A stretch of DNA of 6,270 bases from Thermodesulfovibrio sp. (lineage in GTDB: Bacteria > Nitrospirota > Thermodesulfovibrionia > Thermodesulfovibrionales > JdFR-85). Position numbers and translations under genes: made by a program. A model generated the notes under the pieces. That model was not told the DNA's origin, did not search any database, and saw only the letters and a list, made by a program, of their open reading frames with translations. Position 1 is the first letter of the stretch. Every line of letters begins with the position of its first letter. Location of the stretch: contig JALUAR010000034.1 in the NCBI GenBank assembly GCA_027050975.1, positions 1 to 6,270 of the forward strand. Reading direction: 5' to 3'. Shown here piece by piece: positions 1 through 6,064 of the stretch.

Positions 1-776
1 ATATATCCGATAATATCATCAGCCTTAATTGCACCGCTTATCAGTCTTCCGTCGGGAAAGATGATAGCCGGAGTTCCGGTAATACCAAGCTCTTCAGCCA
101 GTTTTATGTTTTTGTCGATTTCATCGGTATCACAGTCCGGGTCAGGAATAGACTCTTTTTTAAAAGCCTTTTCCAGGAGTTCAATGGATTTTTTGCATTG
201 AATTGTCTTGGACTTCCTGTATGCATCTTTGTGGATCTTCAGAGGAAAAAGGAAAATATAAAAGGCTATATCATTCCTCTTTGTCAGCACCTTCTTCATC
301 TCCTGATGAAGTTTCGCACAGAAGGGTCAGTCCGGATCATCGAATACCGCTATCTTGAATTTTGCATCAGATCTGCCTAAAAGCAGAGCCCTTTCAAGGG
401 GGATCTTGGCGAAGTCAACCTTGCTAAGCTCAATGAGTCTTTTTCTTGTAAGGTTTTCCCTTGTTTTTATTTTGACAATCTGACCTAAGATTATATTCTC
501 CTTTGAGAAATCAACATAGGCAAGCCCTTTTTTGCCTTTTGATTCAAGTATTATTTCCCAAAGTCCCTTAGCGGGTGCCATTCTTACAGAAATCACTTTT
601 ATATCGGGAATGAGGGGCTTTAAAACAGCCTCAGCCTCTTTCTCATTGAGGGTATGACATTTTAGACAGTCCTGCTCACATCCTCCGAAGGCATATATAG
701 CGGAGGGATTTTTTAAGAAGAAAGAGGCTACTACCAGGAAAATAAGGGTTATAAGAACTGTTTTTTTTCTGTTCAT
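1..776 (-). CDS. Exported DsbC-family thiol:disulfide oxidoreductase, selenoprotein with Sec at codon 150 (partial, C-terminus outside window)
   Basis: Predicted periplasmic disulfide isomerase/reductase of the DsbC type. Seen: a signal peptide (basic NRKK, hydrophobic core, probable cleavage after Ala29 in AIYA), a CxxCH motif (C37-H41), a DsbC_N-like dimerisation domain (about 45-125) and a C-terminal thioredoxin-fold domain. The frame has one in-frame TGA (327-329) at codon 150, followed by P-F-C, so the DsbC signature FxDPDCPxC appears as FDDPD-U-PFC. After the TGA the frame stays open for 108 codons and keeps DsbC landmarks: LFPL, H182-DAY-KSK, C194 and C215 (spaced like the structural disulfide of E. 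coli DsbC) and cis-Pro loop G234-T-P236. The ATG overlaps the upstream TGA stop as ATGA and has a GGAG ribosome site, indicating translational coupling. Only a few C-terminal residues should be missing. The alternative, a nonsense-mutated pseudogene, is unlikely given the exact Cys position, the SECIS-like hairpin and the intact downstream frame. Confidence 0.9.
290..325 (-). promoter_or_regulatory. Candidate bacterial SECIS element directing Sec insertion at the TGA
   Basis: Reading the minus strand, CTTCATC (311-305), loop AGGA (304-301) and GATGAAG (300-294) form a perfect 7-bp stem with a tetraloop. The apical loop begins 22 nt after the TGA (327-329), and G is the second loop base. Both agree with the known bacterial SECIS pattern (stem-loop just downstream of UGA, G among the first loop bases, recognised by SelB). 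A lower CCTT/AAGG stem (325-322 with 293-290) can close the structure around a one-sided bulge. The element lies inside the coding sequence, as usual in bacteria. Confidence 0.82.
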
Positions 777-961
777 TTTTTCTCCAGTACTATTTTGTGT
801 TTGATGAGAGATATCTCTCTAATCCTGCCCTCGAACTCCTTCTGTTCTCCAAAGAGGTTTCTGAGGTATATCTTGTCACCTTCTGGCTTCAGAATATCAA
901 CATTCTCAAGGTAAAGTTTTTCTTCACCATCATCATAGATATATGCATTGGCCTCACACAT
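773..961 (-). CDS. CooT-family small nickel-binding-type protein
   Basis: A 62-aa protein beginning MCEANAYIY, matching the CooT family (COG1532/PF10133), formerly described as predicted RNA-binding proteins. In Rhodospirillum rubrum, CooT binds Ni(II) through the cysteine after the initiator Met and supports nickel delivery to carbon monoxide dehydrogenase; that Cys2 is present here. The remainder is a small beta-rich domain with the family pattern (LENVDILKPEGD, LFGEQKEFEGRI, HKIVL). I chose ATG at 961 over the GTG at 964 because AAGGAGGT lies 5 nt upstream of the ATG but only 2 nt from the GTG, and because family members start with Met-Cys. Its stop codon overlaps the start of the DsbC-like selenoprotein gene, so the two are probably cotranslated. 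No CODH gene is visible, so the partner enzyme is unknown. Confidence 0.8.
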   Translation of the reverse strand: MCEANAYIYDDGEEKLYLENVDILKPEGDKIYLRNLFGEQKEFEGRIREISLIKHKIVLEKK

Positions 962-966
962 CACAG

Positions 967-974
967 ACCTCCTT
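967..974 (-). promoter_or_regulatory. Strong Shine-Dalgarno site of the CooT-like gene
   Basis: The minus strand reads AAGGAGGT followed by CTGTG and then ATG (961). This near-perfect anti-16S match decides the start at 961 rather than the GTG one codon upstream. Confidence 0.75.
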
Positions 975-1004
975 CTTTCATTTCTTTCCTGAAGTTGTAT
1001 GCAT

Positions 1005-1418
1005 TTATTTATTAACCTTCTCTTTGATACATTCTATCACTTTTTCAACAAGATGTGGAAGAGGTTCGTACTGAAGCCCGACTATCTCCACGCCTTCCTG
1101 ATTAAGCGGAAGAAGTATCTTTCTTGCCGGTGACGAGGAGATAGCCTCTGCCATCCTGGGAGTAAGCTCTCCGAGCATCCCATTGGCAAGTACAATGCTG
1201 ATGGGCCCGATTATGATATCCACACGAGAGGCATTAAAGACAATAGCATTCTCTCCGGTAGCTCCTTTGTTTGCCCGAGCCTTCATCATAGCTGTGGTAG
1301 CTGTTGAATTCGTTCCCAGGGCCATTACCTCGATTTCATCACCAAAGGTCTCCCTGATTCGTTTTACGATTAGACTGCCAATTCCGCCACCCTGGCCATC
1401 GATAACAGCTATTCTCAT
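1005..1418 (-). CDS. DUF3842 family protein (Rossmann-like)
   Basis: A 137-aa protein resembling the DUF3842 family (PF12953), which has no established function. It opens with MRIAVIDGQGGGIG, a beta-strand followed by a glycine-rich turn like a nucleotide-binding Rossmann loop. It continues with ALGTNSTATTAMMKA, KGATGENA, the hydrophobic DIIIGPISIVLANGMLGELTP stretch and a C-terminal helix rich in Lys and Glu. No transmembrane segment or signal peptide is visible, so it is probably cytoplasmic. It is the first gene of the minus-strand unit and ends 43 nt before the CooT-like start. From memory, DUF3842 and CooT-like genes are often neighbours, which would suggest a shared role, possibly around metal handling; this is inference. 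No clear ribosome site precedes the ATG. Confidence 0.78.
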   Translation of the reverse strand: MRIAVIDGQGGGIGSLIVKRIRETFGDEIEVMALGTNSTATTAMMKARANKGATGENAIVFNASRVDIIIGPISIVLANGMLGELTPRMAEAISSSPARKILLPLNQEGVEIVGLQYEPLPHLVEKVIECIKEKVNK

Positions 1419-1425
1419 AATTGTT

Positions 1426-1455
1426 ACTTTATCAGGAACATTTTTGAAAAGGCAA
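1426..1455 (-). promoter_or_regulatory. Weak candidate promoter for the DUF3842-CooT-DsbC unit
   Basis: On the minus strand, TTGCCT (1455-1450) and TAAAGT (1431-1426) are separated by 18 nt, with a TG one base before the -10. The -10 lies only 7 nt from the ATG, which again would give a leaderless message. The match is modest and other sites are possible. Confidence 0.25.
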
Positions 1456-1476
1456 GGCCAATACCCATTAATAATG

Positions 1477-1485
1477 TGATATAAT
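1477..1485 (+). promoter_or_regulatory. Extended -10 promoter of nadB
   Basis: TGATATAAT is a perfect extended -10 element (TG, one base, then TATAAT at 1480-1485). No convincing -35 is seen at the right spacing, which extended -10 promoters tolerate. The nadB ATG begins at 1495, 9 nt after the hexamer, which is about where transcription should start. Confidence 0.6.
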
Positions 1486-1494
1486 TATTCACTT

Positions 1495-3066
1495 ATGGAG
1501 ACTATAAAGACGGATTTTCTTATTATTGGTAGTGGTGTGGCAGGGCTAAGGGCTGCCATTGAGCTCGCCTCTTACGGAGAGGTGCTTGTAGTTACCAAGG
1601 AAGTTTTGGAGGAATCCAGCACAGAGTATGCCCAGGGAGGTGTGGCTGTTGCCCTTAGTGACGAGGATGAAGTGGGCATACACTTTGAGGATACCATCAG
1701 GGCTGGCGATGGTCTCTGCAGAGAGGATGCCGTGAGGGTCCTTGTTGAGGAGGGGCCTGACAGAATATTAGAGTTAATCAAGTGGGGAGCAGAGTTTGAC
1801 CGCATTGACAGTAAACTTGATTTTACCCTCGAGGCTGCACACTCTCGCAAACGGGTACTTCATGCCCATGGTGACTCCACCGGAAAAGAGATAGAACGGG
1901 TTCTGATCAACAAGGTAATGAGCTATAACAATATCAAACGATTTCCCTACTCAATGACAATAGACCTTATTGTGAATGATGAGGGCAGGTGCATAGGTGC
2001 CAAGTGCCTTAAGGACAATGAAATACATTATATTTTTGCTCGCGCAACCGTGCTTGCCACAGGAGGAGCTGGACAGCTCTTTTCAAGAACAACTAATCCC
2101 TCTGTCACTACATCTGATGGTATGGCCATGGCCTTCAGGGCAGGGGCAGTGCTTGAGGATATGGAATTTGTTCAATTTCATCCTACTGTTCTGTATGCAC
2201 CTAATGCTCCGCAGTTTCTTCTCAGTGAAGCAATGCGAGGCGAAGGAGGGGTGCTAAGAAATATCTACGGAGAGAGATTTATGGAAAGGTATCATCCCCA
2301 GGCCGAACTTGCACCAAGAGATGTGGTCTCGCGTGCGATAATCTCGGAAATGGTCAGAACTAAAAGTACGCATGTATATCTGGACCTTACACACCTGGAT
2401 AGTGATTTTATAAAAAAGAGATTTCCCAGGATTTACAGAACCTGTCTTATTTATGATATTGATATCACCAGGGATAGAGTACCTGTCTCGCCGGCAGCAC
2501 ATTATACTATGGGAGGAATTAAAACTGATATAAATGGTAAAACATCGGTTCCCGGGCTCTTCGCTGCAGGTGAGGTTGCCTGTACAGGGGTTCATGGTGC
2601 CAACAGGCTTGCAAGTAACAGTCTTCTTGAAGGGCTTGTTTTCGGAAAACGTGCCGGTGAATCCGCATCAATATGTATTGACGAGGAATTGGAATTGCTT
2701 CAAGTAAAAGATGAAGAAAATCATATAACTGTCGATAACTACAGTGAAATCAGGACAAGACTTCGTCGTGTCATGTGGGAGAGAGTGGGGATAATCAGGT
2801 GCAATGAATCCCTTTCCCTTGCAAGGGACGAACTGAAAAGCATAGGAGAGGCAGTACGAGGCAGTTTTCTGGACAGGAGGTCATTGGAGCTAAAGAATAT
2901 GCATCAGACAGCAACTGTCATAACAGAGACTGCAATAAGAAGAAGATGCAGCATAGGCGCACATTACAGATCCGATTATCCTTCCAGGGAGGGATGCATG
3001 TATCATATTCAGTGCAAGACAGATGAAAAGGAAGGAATTTTATTTACCACAGAAAGGGTGGGGTAA
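1495..3066 (+). CDS. nadB: L-aspartate oxidase NadB
   Basis: FAD-dependent oxidation of L-aspartate to iminoaspartate, the first step of de novo NAD biosynthesis, using oxygen or fumarate as acceptor; NadA then makes quinolinate. The 523-aa length is close to the E. coli protein (540). Seen: the FAD-binding GSGVAGL near residue 12, the STEYAQGGVA segment (42-51), LATGGAG (187-193), and HGANRLASNSLLEGL (367 on). Residues equivalent to the E. coli active site are all present: E113 in TLEAAHS, H229 in QFHPT, R275 in APRD, H336 in AAHYTMGG and R371. The C-terminal helical domain typical of the succinate dehydrogenase/fumarate reductase flavoprotein family follows. The start is fixed by the N-terminal beta strand just before the glycine motif. 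No Shine-Dalgarno sequence precedes it. pyk follows after 4 bp and is probably cotranscribed. nadA and nadC are not in the window. Confidence 0.96.
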   Translation: METIKTDFLIIGSGVAGLRAAIELASYGEVLVVTKEVLEESSTEYAQGGVAVALSDEDEVGIHFEDTIRAGDGLCREDAVRVLVEEGPDRILELIKWGAEFDRIDSKLDFTLEAAHSRKRVLHAHGDSTGKEIERVLINKVMSYNNIKRFPYSMTIDLIVNDEGRCIGAKCLKDNEIHYIFARATVLATGGAGQLFSRTTNPSVTTSDGMAMAFRAGAVLEDMEFVQFHPTVLYAPNAPQFLLSEAMRGEGGVLRNIYGERFMERYHPQAELAPRDVVSRAIISEMVRTKSTHVYLDLTHLDSDFIKKRFPRIYRTCLIYDIDITRDRVPVSPAAHYTMGGIKTDINGKTSVPGLFAAGEVACTGVHGANRLASNSLLEGLVFGKRAGESASICIDEELELLQVKDEENHITVDNYSEIRTRLRRVMWERVGIIRCNESLSLARDELKSIGEAVRGSFLDRRSLELKNMHQTATVITETAIRRRCSIGAHYRSDYPSREGCMYHIQCKTDEKEGILFTTERVG

Positions 3067-3070
3067 GATT

Positions 3071-4498
3071 ATGAAAAGGGCCAAGATAATATGTACCATG
3101 GGACCTGCCACATCGTCCGAAAACATACTCTCTTCAATAATAAAGGCGGGCATGGATGTTGCGCGGCTGAACTTCTCACATGCCACTCAAAAGGAGCATG
3201 CAAAATATCTTGAAAAGATCAGGAGGTTAAGTAATCAGCTGGGTCTGCCTGTTGCCATTTTGCAGGACCTTCAGGGAATCAAGATAAGGGTTGGTGAAGT
3301 CAGGGATGGTGCCGTCCTGCTCAAGAAGGGACAGCCTCTGTTACTTAAACCTGGTGCGGGTCTGAGTACAGAGCAGGAGGTCTTCATATCATATCCAGCC
3401 CTGTTAAGAGATGTTAAGCCGGGGCACAGGGTTTTATTTGATGACGGTCTTATAAAGGTTGTAGTAACAAAAAGGCGAAGAGGTGCTCTGGATGCAAAAG
3501 TAAAGGAAGGTGGGCTGCTAAAAAGCAAAAAGGGAGTTAATCTTCCAGACTCTAAAATTTCTTTAAGTCCTTTTACAGACAAAGATCGGGATGACCTTGA
3601 GTTCGGACTCAAAATAGGTGTGGATTATGTAGCACTATCGTTTGTTATAAACGTCAGAGATGTAAAGAAGATTAAGTCTTATATAAATGATAGAGGCGCC
3701 AATATACCGGTGATAGCCAAGATAGAAAAACCCGAGGCCCTGACCCATATAGATGCGATTCTGGATGTTGCAGACGGTATCATGGTTGCAAGAGGCGATC
3801 TCGGAGTTGAGATACCTGCAGAGGAGGTTCCCATCGTCCAGAAGGAGTTGATAGCAAAGGCCAATCAGAAGGGAAAACTGGTGATTACAGCTACGCAGAT
3901 GCTTGAATCAATGAGAGAGCATTCAATGCCTACAAGGGCAGAGGCAACCGATGTTGCAAATGCGGTAATTGACGGTACCGATGCCCTCATGTTGTCAGCC
4001 GAGACCTCTACCGGTATGTACCCGGTTCAGTCTGTCAGGATGATGAACAAGATTATAGAGTCAACGGAAAAACATCTCTTCAGGACCGGTTCAATGATGC
4101 ATTGCACTATACCCGGACTAAAGGATGATGATCGGATCAGTTTTGCCGTGGCTGATGCATCTGTAAGGGCAGCGGAGGATGTCTCAGCCAAATGTATTGT
4201 TGCCTTTACAAGCTCAGGTTTTACAGCAAGGCTGGTATCAAAGTGCAGACCACACGTACCGATAATAGCCTTTACCCCGAGCGAGGTGGTGATGAGAAGA
4301 ATGTCTCTGTACTGGGGGGTAAGGCCGTATCTGATGAGGCACCTTGAAAGTATTGATGAGATGTTAAAAGAGCTGGAGACCTTTCTGAGCAAGAAAAGAA
4401 TAGCAAAAAAGGGTGATACGGTTGTGATAGTTGCCGGATCTCCTCTTATGGTTCAGGGAAAGACGAACTTTCTTAAAATTCACAGGCTCGAGACGTAA
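3071..4498 (+). CDS. pyk: Pyruvate kinase
   Basis: Converts phosphoenolpyruvate and ADP to pyruvate and ATP, the last step of glycolysis; cytosolic. The 475-aa length is normal for the bacterial enzyme. Seen: KIICTMGPATSS at the N-terminus, ARLNFSH (R32, N34, S36), the B domain after residue ~70, the signature VIAKIEKPEAL with K217 and E219, MVARGDLGVEIP with metal ligand D243, and the ITATQMLESM and PTRAEATDVANAV blocks. The C-terminal regulatory domain follows (FTSSGFTARLVSKCRP). Oddities: DLQGIKIR has Ile70 where family members usually have Pro, and MLSAETS replaces the common MLSGET. The frame is open upstream to 3023, overlapping nadB, but I chose ATG 3071 because MKRAKIICTMGP is the family N-terminus and a G-rich ribosome site lies just before it. 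The 4-bp gap to nadB suggests one transcript. Confidence 0.96.
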   Translation: MKRAKIICTMGPATSSENILSSIIKAGMDVARLNFSHATQKEHAKYLEKIRRLSNQLGLPVAILQDLQGIKIRVGEVRDGAVLLKKGQPLLLKPGAGLSTEQEVFISYPALLRDVKPGHRVLFDDGLIKVVVTKRRRGALDAKVKEGGLLKSKKGVNLPDSKISLSPFTDKDRDDLEFGLKIGVDYVALSFVINVRDVKKIKSYINDRGANIPVIAKIEKPEALTHIDAILDVADGIMVARGDLGVEIPAEEVPIVQKELIAKANQKGKLVITATQMLESMREHSMPTRAEATDVANAVIDGTDALMLSAETSTGMYPVQSVRMMNKIIESTEKHLFRTGSMMHCTIPGLKDDDRISFAVADASVRAAEDVSAKCIVAFTSSGFTARLVSKCRPHVPIIAFTPSEVVMRRMSLYWGVRPYLMRHLESIDEMLKELETFLSKKRIAKKGDTVVIVAGSPLMVQGKTNFLKIHRLET

Positions 4499-4585
4499 CC
4501 ATTAATGCTGGTCTCAGGAAAATTTGATGTGTTCCCTCTACCAAAATGTTTCAATTTATCAAACAGTAATGCAGCGATAGTACTA

Positions 4586-4594
4586 TGATATAAT
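4586..4594 (+). promoter_or_regulatory. Extended -10 promoter of the UlaG-like hydrolase gene
   Basis: TGATATAAT occurs here (TATAAT at 4589-4594), identical to the nadB promoter element. No clear -35 is seen. Predicted initiation near 4601 places the first AAAGGAGG ribosome site at the very 5' end of the message. The 4499-4585 stretch shows only weak AT-rich inverted repeats and no convincing terminator for pyk. Confidence 0.55.
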
Positions 4595-4615
4595 AAACTC
4601 AAAGGAGGGGTGGAG

Positions 4616-5317
4616 ATGAGACGACGTTTGCTTTGGTACTGCCTACTGTTACTAACCTTATTTACAAAAAATATATATGCAAAGGAGGTTATGAGTATGA
4701 TTGAGAATATCCATTGGCTTGGGCATGATACCTTTAAGATTGTGGGCAAGGATGTAACCATCTTTACTGATCCCTTTAAACTGAAAGCCGCTGACAGGGC
4801 GGATATAATACTGATTACCCATGAGCATTTTGACCATTGCTCTCCTGAAGATGTCCAGAAAATACAGACAGAGGATACCGTGATAGTAGCCACTCCGGAC
4901 TGTGCATCCAAGCTCAAGGGAAACATAAAGACCGTTAAACCGGGCGACAAAATAGAGGTAAAAGGAGTGATTATTGAGGCTGTACCGTCTTACAATACAA
5001 ACAAGGAGTTTCATACAAAGGATAAAAACTGGGTCGGTTACATATTTACAGTTGACGGCAATCGTATATACATTGCCGGAGACACCGATTATATCCCGGA
5101 GATGAAAGAATTCAAGAATATAGATATTGCACTTCTGCCAGTAAGTGGTACTTATGTAATGACAGCGGATGAGGCTGTACAGGCTGCCCTGGATATCAAA
5201 CCAAAGATAGCCATCCCCATGCATTACGGTTCAATAGTTGGTACGGAGTCTGATGCGGAAAAGTTTGCCAACGCCCTGAAAGGAAAAATAGATGTGGTGA
5301 TTTTGAAAGAGGAGTAA
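4616..5317 (+). CDS. UlaG-like metallo-beta-lactamase-fold hydrolase, with possible signal-peptide extension
   Basis: Metal-dependent hydrolase of the COG2220/UlaG type; the substrate cannot be told from sequence. Numbering from Met at 4697, it has HEHFDH (H42, H44, D46, H47), a GDTD motif with D129, and PMHYG with H176, matching the metal-binding pattern of the fold. Two starts are plausible. ATG 4616 follows GGAGG by 7 nt and adds 27 residues that look like a signal peptide: RRR, a hydrophobic core and a possible cleavage after NIYA. ATG 4697 (MIENIHWLGH), the usual family start, has its own AAAGGAGG with 8-nt spacing and gives 206 aa. GTG 4610 is disfavoured because it overlaps the ribosome site. 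I give the longer form (233 aa), but the short one may be the main product. nth follows after 31 bp. Confidence 0.85.
   Translation: MRRRLLWYCLLLLTLFTKNIYAKEVMSMIENIHWLGHDTFKIVGKDVTIFTDPFKLKAADRADIILITHEHFDHCSPEDVQKIQTEDTVIVATPDCASKLKGNIKTVKPGDKIEVKGVIIEAVPSYNTNKEFHTKDKNWVGYIFTVDGNRIYIAGDTDYIPEMKEFKNIDIALLPVSGTYVMTADEAVQAALDIKPKIAIPMHYGSIVGTESDAEKFANALKGKIDVVILKEE
4681..4688 (+). promoter_or_regulatory. Internal Shine-Dalgarno site for the short form of the UlaG-like protein
   Basis: AAAGGAGG lies 8 nt before ATG 4697, the normal family start, and inside the longer reading frame. An identical octamer sits exactly 80 bp upstream (4601-4608) before ATG 4616. The ATG at 4691 is only 2 nt from the site and is a poorer choice. 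Confidence 0.6.
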
Positions 5318-5348
5318 ACTCCAGCGATTAGAGTTGGCATGTGCTGTT

Positions 5349-5975
5349 ATGGCTGATGCAAAAAAGATAACGGAACTATTACTGAAAAAATATCCCAAAC
5401 CGAAGATCGCCCTGAACTTCGACAATCCTCTTGAACTGCTTGTGGCTACCATTCTTTCTGCGCAGTGTACTGACAAGAGGGTCAATGAGGTTACAAAGGA
5501 TCTTTTCAAAAAGTACAAAACAGCAGAGGATTACGCCAGAGCAGATCTGAAGACCTTTGAGCAGGAGATCAAGCCCACGGGATTTTACAAGAACAAGGCC
5601 CGACAGATAATCAACTGCTGCAGGATGCTTGTTGAAAAATTCGGAGGCAAGGTTCCCGATACCCTTGATGAGTTGACTCAACTACCTGGTGTTGGTCGGA
5701 AGACTGCTAATGTGGTTCTGGGGAGTGCCTTTGGAAAGCCAGCAATTGCTGTGGATACCCACGTCCTTAGAGTCAGTAACAGACTGGGACTTGTAAATAC
5801 GAAGGATCCGGAAAAGGTAGAGATGGAACTGATGAGGCAGATGCCAAAAAGTAAGTGGACTCCCTTTACCCTGGCTATGATTCTTCACGGCCGAGAGGTC
5901 TGTAAGGCACGAAAGCCTCGCTGCGGAGAATGTGTGCTTTATGATGAATGTGAGTGGCCTGACAAGAGTGCATAA
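5349..5975 (+). CDS. nth: Endonuclease III (DNA glycosylase/AP lyase)
   Basis: Base-excision repair enzyme that removes oxidised pyrimidines and cleaves the abasic site. The 208-aa length is typical (E. coli 211). Seen: the helix-hairpin-helix LPGVGRKTANVV with catalytic Lys K118, the catalytic Asp D136 in AVDTHV, and the C-terminal [4Fe-4S] loop with C185-x6-C192-x2-C195-x5-C201 in exact family spacing. The N-terminal ILSAQCTDKRVN segment is also typical. I chose ATG 5349 (MADAKKITELL); an upstream TTG at 5334 would add five residues, but neither start has a strong ribosome site. The gene sits 31 bp after the UlaG-like gene without an obvious promoter or terminator between them, so cotranscription is likely. 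Confidence 0.96.
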   Translation: MADAKKITELLLKKYPKPKIALNFDNPLELLVATILSAQCTDKRVNEVTKDLFKKYKTAEDYARADLKTFEQEIKPTGFYKNKARQIINCCRMLVEKFGGKVPDTLDELTQLPGVGRKTANVVLGSAFGKPAIAVDTHVLRVSNRLGLVNTKDPEKVEMELMRQMPKSKWTPFTLAMILHGREVCKARKPRCGECVLYDECEWPDKSA

Positions 5976-5976
5976 A

Positions 5977-6007
5977 TTGACAAACTTTTCGGAATTGTTT
6001 TTAAAAT
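5977..6007 (+). promoter_or_regulatory. Sigma-70-type promoter for the riboswitch leader
   Basis: TTGACA (5977-5982, perfect -35) and TAAAAT (6002-6007, five of six -10 matches) are separated by 19 nt, slightly longer than optimal. The -35 begins two bases after the nth stop codon. Predicted initiation near 6014 starts a leader RNA that reads into the riboswitch, so the downstream gene outside the window should be transcribed independently of nth. Confidence 0.55.
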
Positions 6008-6015
6008 AGGTAATC

Positions 6016-6045
6016 CTGTCTGAGAGGATTTTCCTCAAAAGACAG
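6016..6045 (+). other. Two-part hairpin at the predicted 5' end of the leader RNA
   Basis: CTGTCT (6016-6021) pairs with AGACAG (6040-6045), and inside it GAGGA (6024-6028) pairs with TCCTC (6032-6036) around a TTT loop, with a small internal loop between the stems. There is no following T-run, so it is not a typical terminator of nth. It may be a peripheral arm of the riboswitch or a 5' protective hairpin. Confidence 0.45.
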
Positions 6046-6064
6046 CAGACGGATGTGAGGAAGA

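Noticed and set aside
198..380. Plus-strand 60-aa open frame
   Set aside because: It lies antisense to the conserved catalytic domain of the DsbC-like selenoprotein and has no recognisable features.
327..776. A complete 149-aa protein ending at the TGA, or a pseudogene with a nonsense mutation
   Set aside because: The frame continues with 108 conserved DsbC-type codons, the TGA replaces the catalytic Cys exactly, and a SECIS-like hairpin follows.
3023..3070. Longer pyruvate kinase start overlapping nadB
   Set aside because: The extra 16 residues do not match the family N-terminus, and ATG 3071 is better placed after nadB with a G-rich ribosome site.
4658..5224. Minus-strand 188-aa open frame, and a second minus-strand one at 4480-4950
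   Set aside because: They are antisense to the UlaG-like gene, which has clear metal-binding motifs; neither has domain features or a credible ribosome site.
6016..6045. Rho-independent terminator of nth
   Set aside because: The hairpin has no T-run after it and lies downstream of a good promoter, so it is better seen as part of the next leader RNA.
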